From: Mucilaginibacter sp. 14171R-50
GTDB lineage: Bacteria; Bacteroidota; Bacteroidia; Sphingobacteriales; Sphingobacteriaceae
Assembly (NCBI RefSeq): GCF_010093045.1
Contig: NZ_CP048115.1
Span: forward strand, 4,402,001-4,466,000
Length of the DNA: 64,000 bases
Reading direction: 5' to 3'
Within the stretch, counting starts at the first letter, position 1. Each line of letters starts with the position of its first letter. The notes under the pieces were generated by a model. It was not told the DNA's origin and ran no database searches. It saw only the letters and a list, made by a program, of their open reading frames with translations. Positions 8,494-17,148 of the stretch are shown here, piece by piece. Made by a program: the position numbers and the translations under genes.

Positions 8494-9591
8494 ATTCACC
8501 TTATACATCTTACCCGGAAGCGAGCGGATAAAGCCTTGCAACTCCATATCCAGCAACGTCATAGCCAGCTGGCTCATGGGCATATTTGCCTTAATGGCCA
8601 AATCGTCAATTGCAAGTGCCTGGTTATGCTGCCTGATAATTTCGTACACCGCCCGTTCCTCAGCCGATAGGTCTATTGGTAACAATAATTGCTCGGGTGC
8701 AGCTTTAATGTCAGTGTTCTTTTCCCAACCTAGGCTGTAAGCCAGGTCCGCAACGCAGGTAAGCAAAGCCGCTTTATTATTGCGAATCAGAAAGTTGCAG
8801 CCTTCAGAATACTCATCCCCCAGCCTTCCCGGAAACGCGAACACGTCGCGATTATAGCTGTTAGCTATTTCGGCGGTTATTAGCGCGCCACCTTTTAGCC
8901 CTGCCTCTACCACAATGGTAGCATCGGCCATACCTGCCACTATACGGTTACGCTGCGGAAAATTTTCCCTGTCGGGGATAGTGCCCGATGGATATTCGCT
9001 CAACAAACCGCCATTCTCCAGCATCTTTTCGGCGGTGCCTTTGTTTTGATGCGGGTATAATTTATCAAGCCCGTGACCTAACACGCCAACCGTAGGTACA
9101 CCCTGTTTAAGGCATTCTTTGTGGGCGGCGACATCAATGCCCAGGGCAAGGCCACTTACTACCAACACGTTGTATTGCTGCAATTCTTCAACCAGTTGCC
9201 TGCAAAGCTGCCTGCCATAATCGGTAGCGTTGCGCGTACCAACAATGCTTACGCAATGGTATGGGTTTAGGTTAGCATTGCCCCTGCTATATAGTAAAAC
9301 CGGCGAATCATGACAGCCCTTTAGCCGCCGCGGATAGCGGCTATCTGTATAAAATATTACGTCGATGTTATTCTTGTCGAGGAATTTTAACTCCTGTTCG
9401 GCTTTGCGCAAGGCATCGTCAAAATCTATCTGCTTGATAATTTTTTCGCCTATGCCGGATATCTTAAGAAATTTAGCCTTTGGCGTTTTAAACACATTTT
9501 CCGCACTGCCCGCATGCGCTACAAGGCTTTTGGCATGGGTACAGCCAATACTTTTAATAAATGTTAAGGCAACCTGGTGTTGTAACGACAT
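8491..9591 (-). CDS. dprA: DNA-processing protein DprA
   Basis: A 366-residue single-strand-DNA-binding RecA loader needed for natural transformation. The order is an N-terminal HhH/SAM-like region (SGIGEKIIKQI near 45), a Rossmann-like core with SIVGTRNATDYG (about 115), SGLALGIDVAAH (about 145-156) and FPQRNRIVAGMA (about 212), and a C-terminal winged helix (about 300-366). Length matches the family. The gene is convergent with sixA. Confidence 0.93.
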   Translation of the reverse strand: MSLQHQVALTFIKSIGCTHAKSLVAHAGSAENVFKTPKAKFLKISGIGEKIIKQIDFDDALRKAEQELKFLDKNNIDVIFYTDSRYPRRLKGCHDSPVLLYSRGNANLNPYHCVSIVGTRNATDYGRQLCRQLVEELQQYNVLVVSGLALGIDVAAHKECLKQGVPTVGVLGHGLDKLYPHQNKGTAEKMLENGGLLSEYPSGTIPDRENFPQRNRIVAGMADATIVVEAGLKGGALITAEIANSYNRDVFAFPGRLGDEYSEGCNFLIRNNKAALLTCVADLAYSLGWEKNTDIKAAPEQLLLPIDLSAEERAVYEIIRQHNQALAIDDLAIKANMPMSQLAMTLLDMELQGFIRSLPGKMYKVN

Positions 9592-9679
9592 AAGCTTCGG
9601 TCGTCTAAAATATAAAATTTCCTAAAATAATTAGCATTTTTTACGGTTAAAACAAGTAAATACTTTTCATGGAAAAAAA

Positions 9680-9743
9680 AACTATAAAAATAGTTTGCAA
9701 ACTATAAAAATAGTTCTACCTTAGTCTAACTATAAAAATAGTT
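9680..9743 (+). promoter_or_regulatory. Three palindromic operators upstream of blaI-like gene
   Basis: The perfect inverted repeat AACTAT-AAAA-ATAGTT occurs at 9680-9695, 9700-9715 and 9728-9743. The third copy ends four bases before the ATG at 9748. BlaI/MecI repressors bind dyads and autoregulate, so these are likely binding sites. The third copy would also cover the translation start. The 14-mer TAGTTTGCAAACTA joins copies one and two. Confidence 0.7.
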
Positions 9744-9747
9744 TGCT

Positions 9748-10125
9748 ATGAAACTTAAAGAACTGACCAAAGCTGAAGAACAGATCATGCAGATACTGTG
9801 GCAATTGAACGAAGCGATAGTGAAGGATATCCTGGAAAAGATCCCCGAGCCCAAGCCCGCTTATAACACGGTATCAACGGTTGTGCGCGTGCTGGAAGGA
9901 AAAGGGTTTGTAGATCATAAAGCCTACGGCAACTCGCACGTTTATTTCCCGCTCATCAGCGAGGATGATTATAAAAAATTTACGTTTGATAAACTGATGA
10001 GCAATTATTTTGATAACTCCTACAAAAGCCTGGTATCGTTCATAGCCGACGAAAAAAACCTGGGCCTTAAAGAACTTGATGAACTTACAGAACTGATCAA
10101 CAAACTAAAATCTCAAAAAAAATGA
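9748..10125 (+). CDS. BlaI/MecI/CopY family transcriptional repressor
   Basis: A 125-residue winged-helix repressor. The N-terminal LTKAEEQIMQILW is the family hallmark, followed by the recognition helix region YNTVSTVVRVLEGKGFV (about 45-61). A C-terminal dimerisation and cleavage region comes last. It overlaps the downstream M56 peptidase gene by four bases (ATGA), the usual BlaI-BlaR1 pairing. Three palindromes just upstream suggest autoregulation. No beta-lactamase gene is nearby, so the controlled signal is unknown. Confidence 0.9.
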   Translation: MKLKELTKAEEQIMQILWQLNEAIVKDILEKIPEPKPAYNTVSTVVRVLEGKGFVDHKAYGNSHVYFPLISEDDYKKFTFDKLMSNYFDNSYKSLVSFIADEKNLGLKELDELTELINKLKSQKK

Positions 10126-11774
10126 GCTGGCTGCATTACCTGGTCGAAGCAAATATTTACCTGGGTGTATTTTATTTGTGTTATTCCCTGCTTTTAAACC
10201 GCGATACCCACTACAATTTAAGCAGGGCCTACCTCATCTTTAGCTGCATTGTTTCTTTTGTGCTGCCGGTTACCAGGTTAGGCATACTAAAACCGGTTGA
10301 ACAAATAATAATTGAGGAACCTGTACCCAGTACGGTGAACCAGGTTAAATTTACGCCTGCCCCAATCGCTGTTGCTACCCATAGTTTTACATTGCAAGAT
10401 GTTGTGTTATATGTTTATGTAACAGGCACTATTATAGCATGCTTGATATTTTTATTCCGTCTGCGCAAATTATATGTACTTACTCGTAATAATCATTCTT
10501 TATACCAGGATCAGTATAAGCTGGTTAAACTTAATGACCAAAACACCGCCTTTTCTTTCTTCAATTATTTATACGTAGGTAGTAATATTCCGCAGGCCGA
10601 AACTATTATAGCCCATGAGCTGGTGCACATACGCCAAAAGCATTCGGCCGATATTATTTTTTTAGAAATATTAAAGGTTATCAACTGGTTCAATCCGTTC
10701 ATATACCTTATGCAGCGCAGCCTTAAAACCGTGCACGAATACATAGCCGACGAGCAAACCGCCGCGTACGAGCGGGACACACTCGCTTATTCCTCCTTTT
10801 TACTTAACAACGCCTATGGCATACAGGGCGCGCCTATTTCGCATTCATTTTTCAATTATAACCTATTAAAAAAGAGGATCATTATGTTAAATCAAAAACG
10901 ATCGGGTAAGTTAGCAAGGCTAAAGTACCTGGCAGCGGTGCCGCTTTGTGCCGGCATGCTCTGCACATCAACATTATTGTTTAGTAAGGATTACGCCGTG
11001 ATAGACCTGGCGCCACAAAAAACTGTGGAGATACCCGATCCTGTTATTGATAGCACCAAGTATACCTTGAAAATAGTTAATAAGGCAGATAAGGTTACGG
11101 TAATATCAGATAAAATGGTGTTCACTAACCCTAAAACCAATGTTGAATCCGTTTACACAGTAAACAGCTTAACAGAAAAAGACAAAATAACCCTAAAGGA
11201 AAAAGGGTTTGATGTATCTGTTGTTGCGCGCGAAAAAAAAGATACTATACCGCCGCCACCGCCGCCTGCACCGCCTAAAGTTAAGCTTAAATCACCGCCA
11301 CCACCACCCGCGCCTCCAAAAAAGTTAAAGGTTAGCCATGTAAAATTTCCGCCGCCGGTTGTAACCAGAGACAAGTTTAACGGCACACCACCGCCGCCAC
11401 CGCCACCTTACGATTCTGCTTATGATCAATTGTTCACTTATATGGCTAAATACACACGCTATCCCACCGCAGCATTCGATAAAAGGATAAACGGAGATGT
11501 GATACTTTCGCTTGTTATTAATAACGAACATAAAATAACTGATGTTAAAGTTGCAAAGGGAATAGGATACGGTTGCGACGAAGAAGCCATCAGGGCGTTA
11601 AAAGCATTTAACGGCACTATAGATAAGGCACCGGGCACCTATACAATGGTAGCAACATTTATGTTGATAAATGAGAAGGCGCGTCAGTTTTACGCACCGC
11701 CAGCCTTAACTGACCATGTGGTAGATGCCAAAAACTTTATGGGACAAGTAACCCTGGCAGGATATTTAAAGTAG
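10122..11774 (+). CDS. M56 family (BlaR1-like) metallopeptidase with C-terminal TonB domain
   Basis: A 550-residue membrane protein, the partner of the BlaI-like repressor. N-terminal transmembrane segments lie at about 5-25, 33-53 and 95-115. The cytoplasmic zinc protease site is HELVH (165-169) with EYIADE (206-211). Another membrane segment is at about 268-288. A periplasmic part contains PPPPPP tracts (about 375-425) and a TonB C-terminal-like domain (about 435-525, with RYPTAAF and INGDVILSLVI). BlaR1 senses by a penicillin-binding domain, but here a TonB-type domain takes that place. The cue is unknown. Confidence 0.87.
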   Translation: MSWLHYLVEANIYLGVFYLCYSLLLNRDTHYNLSRAYLIFSCIVSFVLPVTRLGILKPVEQIIIEEPVPSTVNQVKFTPAPIAVATHSFTLQDVVLYVYVTGTIIACLIFLFRLRKLYVLTRNNHSLYQDQYKLVKLNDQNTAFSFFNYLYVGSNIPQAETIIAHELVHIRQKHSADIIFLEILKVINWFNPFIYLMQRSLKTVHEYIADEQTAAYERDTLAYSSFLLNNAYGIQGAPISHSFFNYNLLKKRIIMLNQKRSGKLARLKYLAAVPLCAGMLCTSTLLFSKDYAVIDLAPQKTVEIPDPVIDSTKYTLKIVNKADKVTVISDKMVFTNPKTNVESVYTVNSLTEKDKITLKEKGFDVSVVAREKKDTIPPPPPPAPPKVKLKSPPPPPAPPKKLKVSHVKFPPPVVTRDKFNGTPPPPPPPYDSAYDQLFTYMAKYTRYPTAAFDKRINGDVILSLVINNEHKITDVKVAKGIGYGCDEEAIRALKAFNGTIDKAPGTYTMVATFMLINEKARQFYAPPALTDHVVDAKNFMGQVTLAGYLK

Positions 11775-11783
11775 CGGTAATGG

Positions 11784-12410
11784 TTACCCCTTTATATAGA
11801 TAACCTGCTTGGTTTCAAAAAACTCCTCCTCAAAATAATCCCTGAGGTAGAATTGCTGCACGGCTAAACCCGCGTCGGCAATTTCTTGCGTTAAGTCGCC
11901 TCCCTTCAAATACAGTATTCCGTTTGGAAATTTATTAACCGACTGCTTTTTGAATTTGCCTTTCACCCAGGGGTAAAAATCCTTTAGCTGCGTAACTGCG
12001 CGCGATACCACAAAGTTGAATTGCTCTTTAATTTCTTCCGCACGGGCATGTGTCGCCCTTACATTTTTGAGCCCCAACGCAGCGGCTACTTCTGTAACCA
12101 CCTTAATTTTTTTCCCGATAGAATCTACGAGGTGAAAATTAGTTTCGGGAAAAAGTATAGCCAGCGGGATGCCCGGGAAACCCCCACCCGTGCCAACATC
12201 CAGTACGTTTTCGCCGGGTAAAAAGGTCATTACTTTGGTTATCCCGAGCGAGTGCAGCACATGGCGCTCATAAAGCAGGTCGATATCCTTTCGGGATATT
12301 ACGTTGATCTGGCTGTTCCAAAAGGTGTACAGTTGCTGCAGTTGTGCAAACTGGGCCTGCTGGTGGGCCGTAATATCCGGGAAATATTTAAGCAGGATAT
12401 CAGATGTCAT
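11784..12410 (-). CDS. rsmG: 16S rRNA (guanine(527)-N(7))-methyltransferase RsmG
   Basis: A 208-residue SAM-dependent methyltransferase modifying G527 of 16S rRNA. DVGTGGGFPGIPLAI (around residue 70) is the distinctive RsmG SAM motif, with SIGKKIKVV and SRAV downstream. It overlaps the upstream sigma factor gene by 11 bases, so the GT2, sigma and rsmG genes form one translationally coupled minus-strand unit. Confidence 0.93.
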   Translation of the reverse strand: MTSDILLKYFPDITAHQQAQFAQLQQLYTFWNSQINVISRKDIDLLYERHVLHSLGITKVMTFLPGENVLDVGTGGGFPGIPLAILFPETNFHLVDSIGKKIKVVTEVAAALGLKNVRATHARAEEIKEQFNFVVSRAVTQLKDFYPWVKGKFKKQSVNKFPNGILYLKGGDLTQEIADAGLAVQQFYLRDYFEEEFFETKQVIYIKG

Positions 12411-13005
12411 CCTTATTATAACGGTTAATGATATTACCTAACAAATACCTGGCCCTGAATAACTGCGCCTTAACCGTACCCAGGGGCAGATCAAGCTGTT
12501 GAGCTATTTCCTCGTACGAAAGTTCGTCAAAGTAGCGCAGGGTTATCAGGTTACGGTAGCGTATGGGTAAACTATCTATCAATACTTTTAGTTCTTCGGT
12601 TTGTTGTTTTTTGATGGATGTTTCTTCGGGGTTCAAGCCGTCTGATTTTATTTGAAGCGGTTTTTCGTCACCTTCTTCATCCATCATGCTATGTATGGAT
12701 TGCGTGCTAAGCTTCTTCTTGCGTATAAAATCGATACAATTGTTGGTTGCTACGCGGAAAAGCCATGTGCTAAACGCATATTCGGGCTGGTACTTTTCCA
12801 GTTTTTCAAAAGCTTTAGCAAAGGTTTCAACGGTAAGGTCCATGGCGTCCTCTTTGTTGTTAACCATTTTTAACACCATAAAATATATCGAATCTTTATA
12901 CCGGTGCATTAGGTCGGCATAAGCTTTTTGGTTACCTCCCTTTGCCTTTACAACCAGATGGAAATCGTTTTTAGCATTTTCGGTGAAATGTTTATTTATT
13001 TCCAT
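12400..13005 (-). CDS. RNA polymerase sigma factor, ECF type
   Basis: A 201-residue sigma-70 family protein with only regions 2 and 4. Region 2 includes NKEDAMDLTVETF and FSTWLFRVATNNCIDF (about residues 50-100). Region 4 includes LRYFDELSYEEIA and LPLGTVKAQLFRAR (about 155-190). A linker of about 40 residues separates them. No anti-sigma gene is adjacent. Overlaps of about ten bases with both neighbours suggest constitutive co-expression. Confidence 0.9.
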   Translation of the reverse strand: MEINKHFTENAKNDFHLVVKAKGGNQKAYADLMHRYKDSIYFMVLKMVNNKEDAMDLTVETFAKAFEKLEKYQPEYAFSTWLFRVATNNCIDFIRKKKLSTQSIHSMMDEEGDEKPLQIKSDGLNPEETSIKKQQTEELKVLIDSLPIRYRNLITLRYFDELSYEEIAQQLDLPLGTVKAQLFRARYLLGNIINRYNKDDI

Positions 13006-14114
13006 CGCGTTGTTTTAATAAAAGTACCTATCAATCCAAACACGTTTAAGTATATATAATATATCATATCAAAAAATGGCAGCGCCCATACCAGGTCGCC
13101 GTTATCCAGCTTTTTAAATACTTTGCTATAAACCAACAGTTGCAGCATCCACCTGAAAACAAAAACGCCTATAATTAAAAGGGGTTCAAATTTAAATACC
13201 AGGCACAATATAAATAAAACATAAAATAAAAACCCGCTAACGGCATCAAAACTTAGCATTCGCCTGTGGCTGTTCTTATATAATTTGCCTACGCCCATAT
13301 GCCGCTTTTTTTGCCTGAACCAGCCGCTCAATGTGGTTTTAGCATCGGTATAGGTAAAGGTATCCGGGTGTATTTGTATACTGGTGTTCCCGGGCGTGGC
13401 GTTTTGATTCACAAACAGATCGTCATCGCCGGATATGACGTGCATGTGGGACGCGAATCCCTTCGCCTTAAAAAACAACGATTTGGTATACGCCAGGTTG
13501 CGGCCTATACCCATATAAGCATCGCCGTTAAGCGCTGCCGAAAGGTAACTTATAGCGGTTTTTACGGTTTCGAACCTGATGAAAGGATTCAGGAAGTTAC
13601 CGGTGCGGGTGTATGGCGAATAACCTAAAACAATTTGTGTTGAACCCGTAAAACCGGCCGCCATAAGGGTTATCCAATTAAGGGTAGCCGGCTTGCAATC
13701 GGCATCGGTGAACAAAAGATGTTCGTTTTTGGCGGCTTTTATACCCAGTGTAAGGGCAAACTTTTTACCGGTTTTATACCGCTCATGCTCCGTGATCGTT
13801 ACAATTTTAAGATGGGGGAACTCCTGTTTTATCTCCAGCAGTATCATGTCCGAATCGTCGGTAGAGCAATCGTTTATAACTACCACTTCATAATCCGGAT
13901 AGTTTTGCTGCAAAATATAAGGCAGGTTTTCCGTCAAATTACGGGCCTCGTTACGTGCGCTGATGATAACCGAAACGGGTACAGTTGGCGGCGGAAGTTG
14001 CTGCGCAGGTGCATAGCGGGTAAGCCGGCTGTGGTTACTTAGCAGGTAATACAGCTGAACAATAAAACATAGCTGAAACAGAACAAATAGCGCCTCGTGA
14101 ATATAAACTTCCAA
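12996..14114 (-). CDS. Glycosyltransferase family 2 protein, membrane-bound
   Basis: An inverting GT-A transferase of about 372 residues. It has an N-terminal membrane helix, then VSVIISARNEARNL, DCSTDDSD, the metal-binding TDADCKP, the SGDDDLF acceptor-base segment, and RQKKRH, equivalent to the QxxRW motif of processive enzymes. Two or three C-terminal membrane helices follow. No ATG begins the frame. A TTG at 14114 is preferred because a -7-like CAAATTTG (14134-14141) lies just upstream, while another TTG at 14168 lies before it. The substrate is unknown, with exopolysaccharide or glycolipid likely. Confidence 0.82.
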   Translation of the reverse strand: MEVYIHEALFVLFQLCFIVQLYYLLSNHSRLTRYAPAQQLPPPTVPVSVIISARNEARNLTENLPYILQQNYPDYEVVVINDCSTDDSDMILLEIKQEFPHLKIVTITEHERYKTGKKFALTLGIKAAKNEHLLFTDADCKPATLNWITLMAAGFTGSTQIVLGYSPYTRTGNFLNPFIRFETVKTAISYLSAALNGDAYMGIGRNLAYTKSLFFKAKGFASHMHVISGDDDLFVNQNATPGNTSIQIHPDTFTYTDAKTTLSGWFRQKKRHMGVGKLYKNSHRRMLSFDAVSGFLFYVLFILCLVFKFEPLLIIGVFVFRWMLQLLVYSKVFKKLDNGDLVWALPFFDMIYYIYLNVFGLIGTFIKTTRWK

Positions 14115-14182
14115 ACCCCTTGATAATAAGGTGCAAATTTGATAAAAATAGGTGAGACTTTGAGGCAAAATTTCTTAACAAA

Positions 14183-14335
14183 GCGGCTATTTACTCACCC
14201 CGCGGCACTTCGTGCGCGACCCTCTCTTCGCCTGCGGCGGAAAGAGGGTAAGCCTCTTTTTCTTCACCCTCTTTGCGCAGCAGAGAGGGTCGGCAAGCGC
14301 AGCGATGCCGGGGTGAGTTAACTTCGCAAACTTTG
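14183..14335. repeat. Long hairpin-forming repeat, copy A
   Basis: About 133 bases (14183-14315) match copy B at 14731-14863 with only two substitutions. Weaker similarity continues for about 20 bases. Outer ends ACTCACCCCG and CGGGGTGAGT are inverted, and the interior (CCTCTCT/AGAGAGG, CTCTTCGCC/GGCGGAAAGAG) can fold into nested hairpins. The TAA stop of the DUF559 gene lies at its edge. Confidence 0.85.
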
Positions 14336-14680
14336 CTTGATCTTCTCTAAAACGCTCTCTAAATCCTCCTCGATATCGACATTTTTGAATCTCAGAATTG
14401 TTAGCCCCAAGCTCGACAATATTATATCTCTATTCTTGTCATACTTCTTTTTATATAAATGAACCGGCCCATCAGCTTCAATAACCAATTTCGATTCATC
14501 ACAGTAAAAATCGGGGATATAATAATCGTATCTTCCCATAACAGATCGCACACAAATGGGGTGTTGACGTAAAAATTTTTTACCTGTAAAATTTCGGTTT
14601 CTCAGGATATTCCAAAGTATTGATTCGGCAGGAGTTTGCCTTTGTCTTAGTTCGCGGCACAGTTGTATTATGGACGGCAT
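14318..14680 (-). CDS. DUF559 domain-containing endonuclease-like protein
   Basis: A 120-residue protein of the DUF559/Vsr-like PD-(D/E)XK group. RELRQRQTPAE and LWNILRNR at the N-terminus and FLRQHPI are family signatures. YIPDFYC, then VIEADGPVH give the acidic active-site pattern D...ExD, with ILRFKN near the end. Biochemical role is unknown, and in many genomes such genes are scattered and repeat-associated. Here the gene is enclosed by two almost identical repeats in direct orientation, and its last codons run into copy A. Confidence 0.88.
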   Translation of the reverse strand: MPSIIQLCRELRQRQTPAESILWNILRNRNFTGKKFLRQHPICVRSVMGRYDYYIPDFYCDESKLVIEADGPVHLYKKKYDKNRDIILSSLGLTILRFKNVDIEEDLESVLEKIKQSLRS

Positions 14681-14730
14681 AGTGAAAGTTACAAATATTT
14701 CACCCTGAATTGCTAATCATAAATCACTGC

Positions 14731-14884
14731 GCGGCTATTTACTCACCCCGCGGCACTTCGTGCGCGACCCTCTCTTCGCCTGCGGCGGAAAGAGCGTAAG
14801 CCTCTTTTTCTTCACCCTCTTTGCGCACCAGAGAGGGTCGGCAAGCGCAGCGATGCCGGGGTGGGTAAACCCGCAAACTTTTGC
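14731..14884. repeat. Long hairpin-forming repeat, copy B
   Basis: Direct copy of 14183-14335. Beyond the 133-base core, CCGCAAACTTTTGCT still resembles the DUF559 3' end next to copy A (TCGCAAACTTTGCT). That suggests a lost second DUF559 end or that the element includes those bases. The tgt -7 box begins at its boundary. Confidence 0.85.
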
Positions 14885-14892
14885 TAATTTTG
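14885..14892 (+). promoter_or_regulatory. -7 box of the tgt promoter
   Basis: TAATTTTG fits TAnnTTTG and lies nine bases before the tgt ATG, so the transcript would have almost no leader. The box abuts repeat copy B. Confidence 0.5.
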
Positions 14893-14901
14893 CAACACTA
14901 A

Positions 14902-16032
14902 ATGAAATTTAATTTAACCGCACAAGACCCGCTATCTAAAGCCCGCGCGGGCGAGCTTACTACAGATCACGGGGTTATACAAACGCCTATTTTTATGCCT
15001 GTTGGCACAGCCGGCACGGTAAAAGCAGTACACCAGCGCGAACTGAAAAACGATATTAAGGCGCAGATTATATTAGGCAATACTTACCATTTATACTTAA
15101 GGCCCGGGCTAAATACCATAGAATTGGCCGGCGGCTTGCATAAATTTAACGGCTGGCAGGGCCCTATTTTAACAGATAGCGGCGGCTACCAGGTGTATTC
15201 GCTTACCGATGTGCGAAAGATAAAGGAAGAAGGCGTTACGTTCCGCTCGCATGTTGACGGCTCAAAACACCTGTTCACGCCCGAAAACGTAATGGATATT
15301 CAGCGCGTTATAGGTGCCGATATCATTATGGCATTTGACGAATGCACCCCCTATCCGTGCGATTACAACTACGCAAAACGTTCTATAGAGATGACGCACC
15401 GCTGGCTTAAACGCTGCTGCGACCGCTTTGATACTACCGAACCCAAATATGGTTACAGCCAAACGCTTTTCCCGATAGTGCAGGGATCGGTATATAAGGA
15501 CCTGCGGGTGCGCTCGGCTGAGGTTATCGCCTCTTTTGAACGAGAAGGCAATGCTATTGGGGGCTTATCGGTAGGTGAACCTGCCGAAGAAATGTACGCC
15601 ATGACAGAGGTTGTTTGCGATATTTTACCCCAGCATAAACCCCGTTACCTGATGGGTGTGGGTACACCGGTTAATATATTAGAAAACATTGCTTTGGGTA
15701 TTGATATGTTTGATTGTGTAATGCCTACCCGAAACGCCCGCAATGGCATGTTGTTTACCAAGGACGGCATCATTAATATTAAAAACGAAAAGTGGAAGAA
15801 CGATTTTAGCCCTATTGAGGTTGATAGCGATCTTTACGCGGACACATGTTATACTAAAGCTTATTTACGCCACTTGATACATAGCGGCGAGATGCTGGGG
15901 GCGCAAATAGCTACATTGCATAACCTGCACTTTTACATGTGGCTGGTAACCGAAGCACGCAATAAAATTATTAACGGCGAGTTTTACGAGTGGAAGAAAG
16001 TTATGGTGAACCGTTTAGGCCAAAGATTATAA
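14902..16032 (+). CDS. tgt: Queuine/preQ1 tRNA-ribosyltransferase
   Basis: TIM-barrel enzyme of 376 residues that swaps guanine-34 for preQ1 in tRNAs with GUN anticodons. TPIFMPVGTAGTVK is the conserved N-terminal segment. LTDSGGYQVYSL carries the catalytic Asp, and GGLSVGEP and FDCVMPTRNARNG are family motifs. The usual C-terminal zinc site (CxCxxC...H) is reduced: ADTCYTKAYLRHL is seen. Bacteroidota homologues often look like this, but zinc binding should not be assumed. The LptF/G permease gene starts at the next base after the stop. Confidence 0.93.
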   Translation: MKFNLTAQDPLSKARAGELTTDHGVIQTPIFMPVGTAGTVKAVHQRELKNDIKAQIILGNTYHLYLRPGLNTIELAGGLHKFNGWQGPILTDSGGYQVYSLTDVRKIKEEGVTFRSHVDGSKHLFTPENVMDIQRVIGADIIMAFDECTPYPCDYNYAKRSIEMTHRWLKRCCDRFDTTEPKYGYSQTLFPIVQGSVYKDLRVRSAEVIASFEREGNAIGGLSVGEPAEEMYAMTEVVCDILPQHKPRYLMGVGTPVNILENIALGIDMFDCVMPTRNARNGMLFTKDGIINIKNEKWKNDFSPIEVDSDLYADTCYTKAYLRHLIHSGEMLGAQIATLHNLHFYMWLVTEARNKIINGEFYEWKKVMVNRLGQRL

Positions 16033-17148
16033 ATGAGAGCATTCTTACACCGATATTTAACTGTAATTGACAGGTATATCATCAAAAAATACCTGGGCAC
16101 CTTTGTGTTTACATTGGGGATTTTTATGGTGATATCGGTTGTGTTTGATATATCCGAGCATCTTGATAATTTTTTGGGCGACGACGTATCGGTAAACGAT
16201 ATTGTTTTTACTTATTACGCCGGGTTTATCCCCTTTTATTTGATGCTGCTTTCGCCGCTCATTAACTTTTTAGCGGTTATTTTTTTTACTGCTAAAATGG
16301 CCAATCAAACAGAGATCGTGCCTATTTTAACAAGCAAAGCCAGCTTTTATCGCTTTTTGCGGCCCTATGTGTTATCTGCCGGGCTAATATTTACCGTTTC
16401 CTTGTTCGCAAATGTTTACCTGCTGCCCTTTACCAATAAGCTAAAGATCACGTTTGAAGGCGCTCATTTCTTTAAAAACGACGACCCCTCAAAACAAGAA
16501 GTACACATTCAGCTTGATAAACGCACCTTTGTTTACCTGCAAACGTATGACCCGGATGTGCAAACTGGTTATAACTTTACACTTGAAAAATTTGATGGCG
16601 ACGAACTAAAAGAGAAGCTAACCGCTACCAGTATCAAGTACGATTCGCTTAAAAACCGATGGACCATCATCATGCCAACCATACGATATGTAAACGGTTT
16701 AAAAGAAGTTTTTAAGCAAAACCTGCCCTCTATCGATACCGTTTTAGACATGCGCCCGATTGATTTTGAAGCGCATGATAATGTAGCCAGCAATATCTAC
16801 AGCGCTATGTCTTTAACCGCTTTAAACAAGGGTATCGAAAAAGAAAAGACACGCGGCACCGGCGTAATTACCGATATGAAATTTGAAAAATACCGCCGCT
16901 TTGTGGAGCCGTTATCTTCGTTTGTACTCACCTGTATCGGGGTCGCCATAGCGTCAAGAAAAGTGCGCGGTGGCGTTGGTTTGCCTTTAGGCATCGGTAT
17001 TTTTATATGCTTCACCTATATTGTAGTGAATAAATTCGCCCTCGTATTTGCCATAAAGGGGGGCTTTCCGCCGCTTATGGCAGTGCTGATGCCCAACCTG
17101 ATATTTGGCACACTGGGCTACATTCTTCTTGCTAAAGCACCAAAATAA
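16033..17148 (+). CDS. LptF/LptG family permease (LPS export)
   Basis: A 371-residue YjgP/YjgQ-family membrane protein. It has an N-terminal basic DRYIIKKYLGTF entry helix, two further helices, a periplasmic beta-jellyroll-like region (about residues 130-270) and three C-terminal helices from about 295. LptF/G pair with the LptB ATPase to push LPS through the Lpt bridge. Which of the two it is cannot be told. It starts at the base after the tgt stop and shares one base with the next gene (TAATG), indicating an operon. Confidence 0.88.
   Translation: MRAFLHRYLTVIDRYIIKKYLGTFVFTLGIFMVISVVFDISEHLDNFLGDDVSVNDIVFTYYAGFIPFYLMLLSPLINFLAVIFFTAKMANQTEIVPILTSKASFYRFLRPYVLSAGLIFTVSLFANVYLLPFTNKLKITFEGAHFFKNDDPSKQEVHIQLDKRTFVYLQTYDPDVQTGYNFTLEKFDGDELKEKLTATSIKYDSLKNRWTIIMPTIRYVNGLKEVFKQNLPSIDTVLDMRPIDFEAHDNVASNIYSAMSLTALNKGIEKEKTRGTGVITDMKFEKYRRFVEPLSSFVLTCIGVAIASRKVRGGVGLPLGIGIFICFTYIVVNKFALVFAIKGGFPPLMAVLMPNLIFGTLGYILLAKAPK

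Noticed and set aside
14183..14884. Insertion sequence
   Set aside because: No transposase is encoded between the repeats; DUF559 is nuclease-like, so a classical IS is not supported.
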